This document shows positions 11,299 to 23,006 of a stretch of 64,000 nt of DNA, piece by piece. The first letter of the stretch is position 1. Every line of letters starts with the position of its first letter. A program made the translations under genes and the position numbers. The notes beneath the pieces are model-generated. The model saw nothing but the letters and a program-made list of their open reading frames with translations. It searched no databases and was not told where the DNA came from. Source of the DNA: Alternaria dauci. Its lineage: Eukaryota; Ascomycota; Dothideomycetes; Pleosporales; Pleosporaceae. The stretch is from the NCBI RefSeq assembly GCF_042100115.1, contig NC_091279.1:248001-312000 (forward strand). The letters are read 5' to 3'.

Positions 11299-12335
11299 CG
11301 TCGCGTTGATGGTGAAACTCCGTTACAATAGGCAGTCGCGCTTCTTTGCGCGTGCTTTTACAAGATCCTTTTGTGTCGCGTTGTTTGTTGTGTACAATCC
11401 TCTCGGGGCAGCACTGTTCATATCGACAATGTACCAGGCTTGAGCCTCCACTGAGATGCGCATTAACGAAGCCACAATCAGGAGTACATGCACAGCCCGA
11501 AACAACACGGCGAGCCGGTCAACAAAAGGGTGTGCATTGGAAGTGGCGCTACTCATGGGTTGTCCATTATCGTGCCCAATCTTGTTTCCTTCGCCGAAGT
11601 CAGACTTGGTGGCGTTGGTTGCTGCAAGAAGCCCGCGCCATAGCCCCTCAATTTCAGCCTTGCGGGTCATCTGAGATTACCATCGACGGCTAACTGAGGA
11701 TGTCATGTGCGTTTCTTCATATTTAGGGCGGGTGCCAGCGCAAGAACGAACACAGAGACGCGAGCGGACGGAGTGGGTTTTGGACCTCTTTGGATGTCTG
11801 TAAGATGAAATTGTGGCATCACGTCCAATATCTCAAGTGAAAGCTGATGGATGATGGTAGTTGGCTAGTCTAAGTGTCTGGAAGTTGACGATGGCGGTTC
11901 GCGTCCCCACGTGGTCATCTTCGCAACCTCATTGAACGACAAAAGCCGCTATGCCAGTTTCGGAGAACCATCCTGAGGCCACCACATGCACGAACACGAG
12001 CTGTATGCCGCCCTCGAATAAGCTCATGACCGGACGTAGTGCTTCCAACGTTGGAAGGCTTGGGAAATGCGCGTGTCTGGGCCCCAGCAGCATGTCAGAC
12101 AATATGCTAAGCCACTCCAGATGCCATGGCGGTCTGCCTTTGGGTTAGCCCAGTTATGCGCGGGTCGAGAGGCTAGATGTAAGCTTGGACGACTCTTGCT
12201 ACAGCCCCATATGCTTTTCGTAGAGGCCAGAACTTCGGTTGACTGTTGCCTCTACTGTGTACCAGCAGTTTCACAGCGCATGATCAGTCACTACACATCC
12301 TGTGTTGCGCTTGAGCGCAGCGCAAGCGTACCGAA
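11299..12335. other. divergent intergenic region
   Basis: About 1 kb between two divergent starts. A 115-codon minus-strand frame at 11323-11670 lies just upstream of the transporter, but I could not connect it in frame and it has no recognisable domain. The region probably holds both promoters and 5' leaders. Confidence 0.5.
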
Positions 12336-14633
12336 ATGTCTTTTGGGTGTAGCCCGTCGGATGTGTTGAAGCTGTTGGAGATTTCGACTCGTGTATACCT
12401 TGCTTTCAAAGGTACCTATGTTCAGCTACTACCCTGCATCAGCATCTTCCAGGGATGAGCTTGCTAACCACTACACGTAGATGCAAATGAGAACTCCGAA
12501 GCTCAAGTTAGTGGACTTGTGAAAGAGTTCACCACTTTCCATACTTGTCTCGAACAGCTAGGCGAGTTGATGAAACAATATGGCCAGCCGATGCCGTTTC
12601 CCGTCAAGGACTTCGAAGACACGCTCAAGAGATGCGAAAAGACCCTGGAGCCATACGCTGACCATCTCGTCGATAAGAAAATGTCTGTTAAGAAGTTCAT
12701 CTTCACAATCCGGTATATCGGGACGGAAAAAGAAATCGATGGACTGAGGAAACAGATCAGCGGCCACTACCAGGCTCTCAATATGTGTATCTCATTTCTC
12801 CAATTGTAAGTTCGTCTTTCTTGAGCCTTCTCCAATTGTAAGCGCCATGCGCACTCTGGATTCAGGACTCAGTCGCTGACCACCACTAGGCGCCTTCATC
12901 TCGAAGCAACAAAGCAGACTCAGCGTCTTCTCGACGCCGCGCCATCCCGTACAATGAACCTAGGCGGCCGCTCATACTCCACGCTGGGTCTTGGGATTTC
13001 CAGCAACCATACGCCATTAGCCCTTGCGCCCCCCGACGAACACCCGTTGTTCAGCGAATGGAGGATCTTTGATCGATGGCTACAAAGCGAGGATGACCGC
13101 ATCGTTCAAGAAGCAGGAATGTCACGGCCTCTGTCGCTGGGGGATACACCCGCTGCTATACCGAGTGGCGATGTTCAAACTGCTGCCGTGCTCTATCAAC
13201 TTCGGCGACAGGTTGACGACGCGATACTTATTGAAGAGAATCGCGAGAAGCGGGCCACAGCAGAGAAACGAACACACTTGGCCCCGAGCGACGCGATGAA
13301 GCAAAAGGTCCGCGACATGCCGCCAGCACCACCACGAACGTATACTCTCGAGACAGACCACTCTGGCAACTTCACAAAATTTGGCCAAGAACTCATGGGT
13401 GATTCAACAGCCACTATCCGTCCCGGCTTGAGCATACGACCATCGTCTCCAGATTATTTTGGCTCTGTCAACTGGACACAATCACCAGCGTCAAAGTCGC
13501 TTGATTCAGACCGAACTGCCTCCATATCCACAACAAAAAGTAGCGAATGCTATTCCGCAAGCACTAGCCCAGATAACCCAGCATCTCCCACTCTGCGACG
13601 CAGTCTTTCACGCACATCGCTGGCCACCATAGCATTAGGTGACGCTTCACTCGATTGGAAGCGCATCTGCCGCAACGTGCAGGTCGAAAGAAAGTCTCTC
13701 AAGTACGGATCCGAAAACTGCGAATGCGAAGTTCGGTGGCGATATCGGGAAGATACTGGCATCTCGTTACGGGCAGTATATTACTCTAGCCAGGACGGAA
13801 AGCTACGCACCTGGATTGAACAGCATTTCCCTGCCACTGGGCCATCGATACCATTGACTACCACATACGTCGACGGCGCAGTATCGATTGACTTTCCACG
13901 TGGTTCATTCGGAAGATTATACAAACAGTACATTGACATCAAGTACACATTCGTTGGTCACGAGTCAGCAGACAAGTTCCAAACCTTGTTATACACCAAC
14001 AACGGTGTCGATCCTGCCGAACTCAAATTTGACCGACCCATCCTGGCCATATCGTCAAACAAAAATCCAACCGAGTGCCGCAACAGGAATCTGCGGTTAT
14101 GGCGGCGCATCGAGACGCAGCTGGTAGACGGCGGGCTTATCACATCTGAGGTTCTGGTTTTGCTATTCTATACAAGCGCACTAGACAAAGAGAAAGGCCA
14201 CTGGGTTGAAGAGCCGCATTATGCGTTTGAGTGGCTTACGGATTCGGTTTACAAGAAGGATAGCGACAAACTTACTCTTGTCTTTTCGAAAGACCCTTCG
14301 CAGTGGGCGGCCGATAAGCTGTTCAAACGCCGCAAGTCATCTGTACGGTCCGAGTCCGAGCCAGCGAACTCTTCTCTCTTTCCAAGAAAACGTAATGATT
14401 CTATGGAGATGGCGGGATTAGCGCGATCAGAAAGTGGAGCCTCGGGATCACTGAATGGCTCGCTCAAGTCGCCAGGGAGCATATTTGGAAATGGCAGTGG
14501 GTTCTCGAGAGTGGGCAACCTCAATCGGTTTGGTTATTCGGAATTAGAGATCAAGTTTCAGAATAAGAGGGATAGAAGGGCATTTCTGGATGTTTGGAAG
14601 CAGCACGTGAAACCGTTGGGTGCGGCTTCATGA
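12336..14633 (+). CDS. conserved fungal protein of unknown function (fungal N-terminal STAND-like domain)
   Basis: Three exons, 12336-12411, 12481-12805 and 12890-14633, give 714 aa. The start MSFGCSPSDVLKLLEISTRVYLAFK and the helical region that follows look like the N-terminal domain found in many fungal signalling or STAND proteins, but there is no NACHT or NB-ARC domain here. Residues about 150-320 are low-complexity and Ser/Pro-rich. From about 360 to 620 a globular, beta-rich part of unknown family follows (VRWRYREDTGISLRAVYY, LFYTSALDKEKG). The C-terminus ends in a short folded piece (LEIKFQNKRDRRAFLDVW). Intron 1 is 69 nt and intron 2 is 84 nt. The second intron contains a duplicate of its own donor region. 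Function unknown. Confidence 0.82.
12796..12842 (+). repeat. 15-nt direct repeat duplicating a splice donor
   Basis: The 15-base string TTCTCCAATTGTAAG occurs at 12796-12810, spanning the exon 2/intron 2 border, and again at 12828-12842 inside the intron. Use of the second copy would add 32 nt and shift the frame, and the original frame already hits TAA at the first copy. Confidence 0.85.
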
Positions 14634-15624
14634 CCCCGTGCTAAAGAAGAAGAGAGATGGGTAGGATATACTGTACTATAGAAGAAAAAGAAGCGTATTG
14701 CGCGACTATGCTGGTGGAAACGATGGTGTTGGTTGCCAAGTTAGATTAATTTATGCTAAACATGTTGTTCAAAACAGCCAGACAGAAAAGGATGAGGGCT
14801 TTTTGCAAAACCTTTATAGCAGTTGCTTTGAATACAACACTATAGCATTGGTCTGTAGAGTAATTGATCAACCCCATCAAAGAAAGTAAGGTGAACTCCA
14901 GAGGGACGAGGCTTTGCTAGACTTCAGTTCTGTCTGAGTTGATACAGGATCGAAATGATCGCGACCAGGTAAACCAGCCGAAGTCTTGGAATCCCGTCTC
15001 TATCCTTCTACCGCTATTGTAAGTAATTCCGGTATTGATTCAACGTAGCAGCAAATCCTGACTATCCCGGTGTGAGTGCGCACAGTACCTAGGCACACCG
15101 CTAGTGCGCGATGGACCTCGTCAAAGCCTATACGTTACATGCGTCTTATGTATTGATCTCCTTGGCGATCAGATACAGGAAACTCCATGCGGTAATACCC
15201 CTCAAGCCATTGCCAGCATCGGCATAGTGCTTTTCGGAAAAGAGAGCTTTCCGATGTTGAGAACGAAGGGTTGTAAAGCCAAGGCGTGCACCTTGCATAA
15301 TACGGCACAGTTGGCCCGCAACAGGTTGTTGCTGCATATGCGTACATGAAAGTGGCGTTTTTTTTTTCTCTGAGAAGGAACAAACCCCTGACATGTGAAG
15401 TAATGCGTCTATGATTGGATATATAGGATTAAGTCTAGGCAGATTAAACGAGCTACCCATGGCAGGATTTTGGACATCGTTTGGAGAGCAAACAGATTCG
15501 TAAAAACAGGAAGAAGGTATAGTTGCAGCATTTGGAGGAAAATAAAAAGAAAGGGTTATTGACAGGTCAGAAACAACAAAGTAGTGCAAGCACGATAGGA
15601 TGCAGTTCTCCACCTCGATGCAGA
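14634..15624. other. convergent intergenic region, relatively A/T-rich
   Basis: About 1 kb between the stop codons of the orphan gene (plus) and the copper amine oxidase (minus). It looks A/T-richer than the coding parts and contains a run of T at 15359-15368. No gene or element is recognised. Confidence 0.55.
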
Positions 15625-17999
15625 TCAAGCACACGTCGTGTTGGCAGTCATCTTGCCAAATTCATCCACACTCGTAACGGCACCCGTATCGTCGTATTCG
15701 ATCCTAACCTGCTGGTTGCTTGAGACAGACGGGTCGCCTACGAGGTAATTGAGGGGCTCGAGTCGCATAGCCGAATGCGCAGAGCTGAACATTGTGTTTG
15801 GCAAATCGCCAGTATGCGGGAGGTGGTGCATGCCAAGGTTGAACCAGAGTACTCTGTGTCTTGTTAGTAAGATGTTGTATAATATCAGCTGTGACGCTGA
15901 TCGCGAATGGGGGTTACGAACAGGTCTTCTTGCTCCAAACTCTCATCGTCGAAGAAGGTCGCAAAATCGACCAACGGATCATCCTTGGAAAATTGGTTAT
16001 TGGCATCCGCAGCCCGCGGCTCAGTGTCCTTTTGCTGTGTAACGTAAAAGTCGTGCGTTACAAAGGCACCCGTCTTGCCGACATTTGTCGAGTTTGTTTG
16101 CGTGAGGTGGATCGTACCGGCAGCTTTCTTAATTCTGTAGCCCGGGTACTCGCCGTATGGGTTCGGTGTATCCTTGTTCACAACCGCGTACAACGTGTTG
16201 TCGTTCTCCCCCCAGTTGATCTTGGACTCGCTCTCGTTGTCTACCCATGATCGCTCGGCTTTGAAAGTGTTGTATACGCGGCCTTGACTCCAAGGGTATG
16301 TCGTGGAGGTTGGCACAAACTGCAGTTTCTGTACACTGTTCTTCCTTCCGTTGATATCCAGGTCCACCTTGAATGTGAGAGTGTGGTCGTGCGAGCTACC
16401 CGAGAGAAAGTCATGGATGTGAAAGCCGTACTCTGGTTCATCCTCCCAGTACGCAGCGGCGATGTACCCAGAAAATCGAGAGGATATTTCGATGCCTCCA
16501 TCGTAGAAGAAGCTGTAGTCGATCAGGAAGTCGTAGTTGCCTACTGTGGCTACCGTGCGCATGGTGAATTGGATATTCTTTGCTACACTGGTGTGCGGTG
16601 CAGATGGTGAGAAAGAATGGCGGCGGATCGGGTAGCCAGCATCGAACTCAAATATGCATATAGCATCCGCTTGGGTCTTGGTTGTATCGCCTTCCGTCCA
16701 TGTCGCCGGTAGATATGTAGCATGGCTGGGGCAGTCGTACCCCTTGACAAGAGGCTGTAGTGTCGATCCCATACCACTTGTAGTATCGAAGAACGTTGCT
16801 TGCGATTGGAAAGGGTCAGATCCGGAGTAGGATGTCAGAGCTTCCTGTAGAGACAACTCGTAAATGATACGTTTGCCTTTGAATTTGATGTCAAACAGCG
16901 ACAGGCCCTGGTCCTGAGAGACAGCATGGTAGAATGTAAAGTCCATCCAAGATATGTATCCCTCTTCAGCGTCAATCCTGAATCGCTGGTCTCCTTGGGC
17001 GACAGACGCCGGCGGTGGTAGATTGTCCAAAGGCATGGGTGTTCCCTGCCTGTCGGTGGACGTCCAGTTCCCCAGTACATTCGGCGGCGGTTTCTGGTAA
17101 TCGGGATGGTTGATCGCGTCACGGAGCTCATCAGTACTGGCGTAAAACTTTCCATACGAGTACCAGCCGGCGGTTTTCCAATTATCCGCATTCGGTCCAG
17201 TCAAATCAAACTTTACAGCAAAACCGAGCGGCTCCACTGTAACACTGCTAAGTTTGGTTCCCGGATCCGCAAAGGCTGCCGCCCAAGAAATGATTCGACC
17301 TTCTTCGTCCCAGAAGGGACTACCGAGCCGGAGACCAATGCTACCGGTAAGGAAAGTCTAGGCACACGTGAGTTTCTACATTGCCCACTGCACATATCTT
17401 CCAACTTACGGTATTAAACAGTTGCATTGCGATATCCTCGGTCTCTGTCGCGAACCTGGTGAGAAAACTCGTGGCCTCATTAGGTGAGTACATGGGATGT
17501 ATGGTAGTTCGTCCCGGCTGAGAGTTTTGGAACGGAAAACCCAATGGCTCGACTGCGGTGGCATTGGTTGCTGGTAGCGGCCCTACCATGTACTCTTGCC
17601 AGTGTTTTTCTGTCGAGTTGGTGGCACCGCTTTGAACAGTTGCCCGCGCATAACGCCTCGGTGCGGTGGCGTTGTTGTCAAGAAAGGGCAGAGTGTCGGT
17701 CTTGTTGGGATGCAGAAGGGCAAGCTGTATTCTGAGATGGTGTTAGCAAGCACCGACTGGTGTTTGGGAGGCTGGACTTACACATAGCTGTCTTGGCTGG
17801 ATCCTTGATTGCCTGTCAAGCTCATTCTCTCTTGCAGAAGCTCATTGACACTAGCAGCTTCATCCTCGGACAGTGCTTTCCACGGGTTCTCATATGGTGC
17901 GCTCACTGTGGGCTGGCGGTCGTATGTCGCCGTATCTTGCGCCGTCGCGACAGAGGCCAAGACGGCAGCACCAAACGTTAGAGACGAAGTCAATTTCAT
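15625..17999 (-). CDS. secreted copper amine oxidase
   Basis: Four exons (minus strand): 17999-17782, 17731-17410, 17357-15922 and 15853-15625, giving 734 aa. The N-terminus MKLTSSLTFGAAVLASVATA is a clear signal peptide. TVGNYDF contains the tyrosine that becomes topaquinone (about residue 455). The general base Asp fits FFD at about residue 371, 84 residues earlier, the same spacing as in studied enzymes. Copper ligands fit His503 and His505 (SSHDH) plus a His in GMHHLPHTGD near the C-terminus. Fixing the last junction on that conserved motif requires the unusual donor GTTCGT, giving EEDLVLWFNLGMHH. The enzyme oxidises primary amines to aldehydes with release of ammonia and H2O2. Secretion suggests extracellular amine use or wall chemistry. 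The family call is strong; the substrate is unknown. Confidence 0.92.
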
Positions 18000-18847
18000 G
18001 TTGAACCGGAACGAGAGTAGATGAGCTTGCAGGTTCCGACATGTAGGCCTCTGCAGATTATATGTCCGTCCACTGGACCCTGCCTGGACGGCAAGACGAT
18101 ACCCCTAGGGGCGGTTGTACTGTCATCTTGCGTGCGCATCCCCATAGTTGGCTCGGGTGCTTAGCGATGAGGAGCTATGCCTCAGATGTTGGATTGTTGA
18201 GCAAGTTACAAAAACAATATCGCGGTGTAGGTTTGATGCACGCCGTACGCAAGGAGAGGGGTGATTGGCGGCACGGTTCTCTTCGAAGGTCCTGCATACA
18301 TGCAAGGGGGACTTGACTCCATTTCCAAGCAATACGTATCCAAGCGCCTCTGTTACATAACATGGCCGCTGGCAAAGGTTTTGAGGCAAAAAAGTACAAG
18401 CGACTGCGCGGCGTCGAGAAAAGAACGTCTTAGTCTAGCAAGCAAATGTGGTTGGATCATGGTTGAAGTGTCACGCACGGTTTGCAAGTCAGGGGCGGAG
18501 CAACCCTTCCGAAAGCTCGGTACGGCAATGCACCCCACAAGAAACAATGGCGGGCAAAAGTGATGCAGCAAAACAAGCTTCTCATGACTACCTGTCGCTG
18601 ATGCTACCTACGTGTTTCTAGAATTCTGCAAATAGAACCGGTTGGGTTCTCGCATAACCCCAACAGTTGAAGATCGCCGCCGGTCTTGTCGTTCGTTACG
18701 CAAGCTACCTAGATAGGTAAGTTGTTCCAAGTCGCGAAGTTTCGTCATCGTCTTCTCTACTCGCCTGCTCTTCAAGCTAAGCTGGGTTGTTTCACGTTCA
18801 GCAGCCTTTTTTCGTCCTTTACTTTGACACAGTGATTGCTACGTTGC
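18000..18847. other. intergenic region upstream of the copper amine oxidase
   Basis: About 850 bases with the amine oxidase promoter at the left end and the 3' flank of a weak hypothetical gene at the right. Short frames only; no repeat or RNA gene recognised. Confidence 0.5.
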
Positions 18848-19498
18848 TTAAATTTTTTCCAACCAACGATCGCGTACTCTAGGAAACGTAGCGGCGGTGA
18901 CAAGTTTTACATACATTGAACGGCAAGCAGCATCTACGTCTAGAACATAATCAGCGGTATCATCGCTCCACGATTGTTCCGGTGCTTGGGCATTGTGCTG
19001 GATCGGAAACGTCTGGAACTCATGTGTGCGTCCCTCCCCATGCGCCTCAGCTGGTCCGACCATGAAGCGAACTCCAGCATACCTGTTGCGAAGTACAGTT
19101 TGCGTAACAGCTTTGATAGCCTCTCTATCTCGCGCGACACGTAATATGACTCTGGTCCATCTCGGTCGAAGCCGTGCTTGTAGTGGTGGTGGATGCATTC
19201 GTATGCCTCGAGGATATGGTCGAAATATGGTGGTGCTACCATCCTCAGCTCGAATAGGCCCTCTTCCAGACTCGGCTACACATTGTTAGACGCGTGTCAT
19301 TGAAAGATGAGCGGGCAGCATGCAGCGTACAATGTTGTCATGAGCAACACAAAACTCGCAGCATGGTCCTGTTGCGAGCTCTGGGAATGCCCACCATGGG
19401 GCTCGCAACCTTCGCGACGATCGCGGATTGGCATAGCGATGCGCATCTGGAAAGAAGTCAAAGCCATTCCACCACCATGGGTATGGCTGGTATGGCAT
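18848..19498 (-). CDS. hypothetical protein, tentative three-exon model
   Basis: The tentative model is 19498-19331, 19275-19083 and 18939-18848 (150 aa). The first intron is 55 nt with a GTACGC donor, a CTAAC branch site and a TGTGTAG acceptor. It joins a Trp/Pro-rich start (MPYQPYPWWWNGFDFFPD) to a helical segment that looks like real protein (GLFELRMVAPPYFDHILE, YYVSREIERLSKLLRKLY). The second intron (143 nt, GTATGC...TTCTAG) is optional: if retained, the frame continues to a TAG at 18940 and gives 167 aa with a basic, less convincing tail. The start is uncertain, because the frame is open upstream and a TATCCCACAG acceptor-like site lies 40-45 nt before the ATG, so more 5' exons are possible. 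No family recognised. Confidence 0.35.
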
Positions 19499-20537
19499 TT
19501 CGTGTTCTCTTTGTTGATGATGTCCAACACGCCACGCTGTGGGATAACGAACAAATGATGCGAAGACAGTGGTGGAGTAGAAGAGTAGACTGTGATATAC
19601 CTACTGTGTGCGGAGGTCCTTATACCGCTGATTATTGCGCTTGCTCACGTCACACGGTTAATACCAGCCCTGCTTCTTGCACGACCACAAGGATCGGCGG
19701 AACGAAAAGGCAGCCCAACTGTACCACGCAAACGAAGTGGCGGTGGTGAGACAGTAATCATGCTCTGCAAGTCAGTCCAGAATCAGTACATGTGCACCAG
19801 GCGTCAACGAGGGAGATGACCTCGTTGGAGAGTCTTACGAGGCGCAGGGGCCCCGTAGCAAACAGCTCGACAAGCCCGAGGTTCGTGTGACATGTTCACC
19901 GCCGACTGATTGATGTTGGATCATGTTCGTAAGATATGATGGTATGGGGGATGGTTGATTGCTTGTTCATCCCAAGTGCTATGAGGGAGATGGTCGTGGA
20001 CTGCGGTCCGTCGAAAGGTGATGCGGATGATTCAACGAGCATGCATACGGAGCTCGATCAATTTCAACAGGTTCGGTCGCGTCTTCTGGTAGAGGTTCGT
20101 GAGTGTTTGTTGGCCATGGAGTTTCTCAATGTTGCCAACGTGCTGTGTGGTAAATCTGATCATCAGACGTTGCTGCTCCCAAGATGCCGAGCAAGGGTGC
20201 GGTTGTGTCCAAAAATGAAGAACCTAGCAGGTTACAATTCTTTGAGTCTTTCCAATTTCCCTGTTGTAAGTTCATGTAGGCTGGCAAAGGCCTATTATCT
20301 CTGTATGCGGTAATGCAGACTTCGCGTCGCTAGCGTGTTCCACCAGGTACTGCGCGTGCACATGGTAGGGCTGACATGAGGAAGGCCAGGAGAGCCGCAG
20401 GCAGCAACAACTCAATGGGTGCGTACAAGACAGGTGGACTCAATTGATGCAAGATCAGAGGTGCGTCGCCAGAGAAAGGCGCGTGCAAAGATGGGTTAGT
20501 GGATTTTTCAAGCCGCGTGCGCACGGGCCACCACTTT
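19499..20537. other. intergenic region, possible 5' exons of the hypothetical gene
   Basis: About 1 kb between the weak hypothetical gene and CDC6. A plus-strand 125-codon frame at 19936-20313 has no domain-like content. Upstream exons of the minus-strand hypothetical gene may lie at the left side, but I could not build a convincing one. Confidence 0.4.
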
Positions 20538-20543
20538 ACGCGT
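20538..20543. promoter_or_regulatory. MCB box (ACGCGT) upstream of CDC6
   Basis: The hexamer ACGCGT lies 108 nt before the CDC6 start codon, directly followed by CGCG. This is the binding site of the MBF/DSC1 factor that drives G1/S genes in yeasts, including CDC6/cdc18 homologues. A single six-base match is weak alone; its position and gene context raise it. Confidence 0.45.
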
Positions 20544-20650
20544 CGCGCCTGCTACTATCGGTCGTGTCTGCCGCTCCTTCCATTATCGTCGCTCTCCCAC
20601 CTTGGACAGTTGCAACCCACCCACCGCACCTTCCTCACAGCCTACCCGCC

Positions 20651-22645
20651 ATGGCCTCCAGCGTTCTCGGCAAGAGGACTCGCAGCTCTGCTCGTATAGA
20701 AGCTTCAGGTACGAGCCGCGGCGGCTCTGGTCGCGCCTCCTCGATCAACACGTCCCTAACGCGCTCTGCAGAGTCAAAATTGAACGTCGCAACGTGCGCG
20801 AAGCGGAGGACCCAGTTTGTCATACACGATGAAGGAGAGATTGAGAATCCCTTTGTGACTCCCAAGAAGCAAAATGTGCGCGACGAGGATGCCATGGACG
20901 TGGACGAGCCCGAGGAGAAGGCGTCGATAAAACGCGCGAGGAAGGCAGGCACAACTCCCGCAAAGTCTGGCGCTACATGTACACGGCTCCCCGTTTCGGC
21001 AGCAAAAGAGAACTCTCCACAAAAGGCACTCGTGGACATTCCAGACAACTTTGCGCCTACTCCTTCAACACCGAGACATCGCGACGCGCTTGCCGGCAAA
21101 GTTGCCGTCACACCCAGACATCGCCTCATCATTGCCGGTCGACCGTTGACACCTCGCACACCACACACCCCAGGCACTCCGCGAAACACTGGGCCAACAA
21201 TCTACAATGAAGCGCGTCAGGTGTTTGCAAGAGGCTCTGCCCCAACCGCACTGTTTGGTCGGGAAAACGAGAGGAAGGAACTCGACACGTTCATCACAAC
21301 ACGAACCAAGACGAAGAGGTCGGGGTGCATATACGTCTCCGGCCCGCCAGGCACCGGCAAGAGCGCTTTCGTCAACGATGTCTGTCGAACAGTCTCATCG
21401 AATGAATCTGTCAGGACCGGATACATCAATTGCATGAGCGTCAAGAACGCCACAGATCTCTACAGAACCTTGCTAGAGGAGTTTGTCGACATTACCGAGA
21501 TTGCAGAGGGCGACGAGACGCATGCGCTGAGGACTATTTTCATGCAGCGCAAGACGTCTTACGTCGTTACGCTCGATGAAGTGGACCACCTGCTGGAGCT
21601 GGACATTGAGCTCTTCTACAACATCTTCGAGTGGTCGTTACACAAAGAATCAGGGCTTGTGCTAGTTGGCATTGCGAACGCGCTGGATCTCACAGACCGG
21701 TTCCTCCCGCGACTCAAGGCTCGCGGTCTCAAGCCACAGCTACTACCGTTCCTCCCATACAACGCCACGCAAATATCTTCCGTCATCACTTCAAAACTCA
21801 AGGCCCTTCTCCCAGCAGGCTCAACCCAACTACCCTTTATCCACCCAACCGCCATCATGTTCCTCTCCAAGAAAGTAGCCGCCCAGTCCGGCGACCTACG
21901 CAAAGCCTTTGACATCTGCCGGCGAGCAATCGACCTCATCGAAGCCGACACACGCGACCAGCACCTCAAGAAAGCCACAGAAATCACCCCATCTCCCACG
22001 CCCTCACCCTCAAAAACACCGTTGGTCGAAAAAGTCAATCTTTCCACCTCAGCCATGCGCTCACCCACCAAAACCAAAGACTTCAACAGCATCGTCGCCG
22101 CCTCCCTAGCCTCCCTCACCATTGAAACCGCACCACGTGCCACCATTGCCCACATGGCCAAGATCACCGCTGCAGTATTCAGCAACGGCACAAGCCAACG
22201 TCTACGAAACCTGAACCTGCAGCAAAAGGCCGTCCTGTGCTCCCTCTCCGCCATGGAGAAGAAGAAGCGCGCCACGGCTATCGATAGCATCTTCGCCACG
22301 CCCTCTAGATCCCAGCACACTACATGTCCTACCATCAAAGAACTCTTTGAAGCGTACACCGCGCTGTGCAAACGAGAAAATATTCTGCACCCCCTTACGA
22401 GCACCGAGTTTAGGGACATCATAGCCAGTCTGGAGACTCTGTCGCTTGTTTCGGCTGTCGAGGGGAAAGCTGGGTCGCTGGATGTGGGCGCTGGTACCCC
22501 AAGTCGGAGGGGCAGGGCGAAGGCGTTTCCGGGGGTTGTGGTCGAGGACCGCAGGGTTGCGAGTGTGGTTGGAGAAAAGGAGTTGGCGGATTCGCTCACA
22601 GGGCCTGGAGCGGGGATCCTCAGGGGTATTCTTGAGGGGAGGTGA
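20651..22645 (+). CDS. CDC6: DNA replication licensing factor Cdc6 (Cdc18)
   Basis: An intronless frame of 664 aa from an ATG in strong context (ccgccATGg). The open frame extends upstream, but without a better start. The first ~160 residues are basic and rich in Ser/Thr-Pro (TPRH, TPRTPHTPGTP), likely CDK sites that control stability. The AAA+ core has Walker A GPPGTGKS (231-238), Walker B LDEVD (308-312), sensor-1 like GIANALDL and the DRFLPRLKAR arginine region. The C-terminus has a winged helix (QQKAVLCSLSAMEKKK onward). Together with ORC, Cdc6 loads the Mcm2-7 helicase at origins in G1. The upstream MCB box fits cell-cycle control. Orc1 is less likely, since there is no BAH domain. Confidence 0.93.
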   Translation: MASSVLGKRTRSSARIEASGTSRGGSGRASSINTSLTRSAESKLNVATCAKRRTQFVIHDEGEIENPFVTPKKQNVRDEDAMDVDEPEEKASIKRARKAGTTPAKSGATCTRLPVSAAKENSPQKALVDIPDNFAPTPSTPRHRDALAGKVAVTPRHRLIIAGRPLTPRTPHTPGTPRNTGPTIYNEARQVFARGSAPTALFGRENERKELDTFITTRTKTKRSGCIYVSGPPGTGKSAFVNDVCRTVSSNESVRTGYINCMSVKNATDLYRTLLEEFVDITEIAEGDETHALRTIFMQRKTSYVVTLDEVDHLLELDIELFYNIFEWSLHKESGLVLVGIANALDLTDRFLPRLKARGLKPQLLPFLPYNATQISSVITSKLKALLPAGSTQLPFIHPTAIMFLSKKVAAQSGDLRKAFDICRRAIDLIEADTRDQHLKKATEITPSPTPSPSKTPLVEKVNLSTSAMRSPTKTKDFNSIVAASLASLTIETAPRATIAHMAKITAAVFSNGTSQRLRNLNLQQKAVLCSLSAMEKKKRATAIDSIFATPSRSQHTTCPTIKELFEAYTALCKRENILHPLTSTEFRDIIASLETLSLVSAVEGKAGSLDVGAGTPSRRGRAKAFPGVVVEDRRVASVVGEKELADSLTGPGAGILRGILEGR

Positions 22646-23006
22646 GGAGACGTTGTTGTTTGTGCTTTGGTACCGGTCGTTTTTTGTGACATCCTCGGTT
22701 GAGGCTCTGTGTTTGTGTGTATCTGTTTTGCGGAGCGTGGCGTGGAAGTTTTTGGGCCTGCATCATCGCTCGTGTCGTGAGCAATACTACTTTAGCGTAG
22801 CATAGCCGTGTGTACTCTGAGGCATAACAGTTGTACACTTGAAACTCGGTAAATTTCGACCAAAATGCACTTTTACATGGCGGTGATTCGCAGATTCACC
22901 AACGGGTACAAGGTCGATATTTTGTGCTTCCGCACCTCCTCATGTCTCAGAGGTTATGGTATCATTCCTGTTCATCCCATCCATACAGACCCTTATATCC
23001 CAATCC
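22646..23006. other. convergent intergenic region
   Basis: A 361-base 3' flank between CDC6 (plus) and TRM140 (minus). No gene or element is recognised. Confidence 0.6.

Noticed and set aside
11323..11670. 115-codon minus-strand frame upstream of the phosphate transporter
   Set aside because: It could not be joined in frame to the transporter exon 1, has no recognisable motif, and the transporter already has a complete N-terminus.
19936..20313. 125-codon plus-strand frame
   Set aside because: No domain-like content and no splice-compatible neighbours.
21616..22692. 358-codon minus-strand open frame
   Set aside because: Antisense to CDC6, whose AAA+ and winged-helix motifs are unambiguous.
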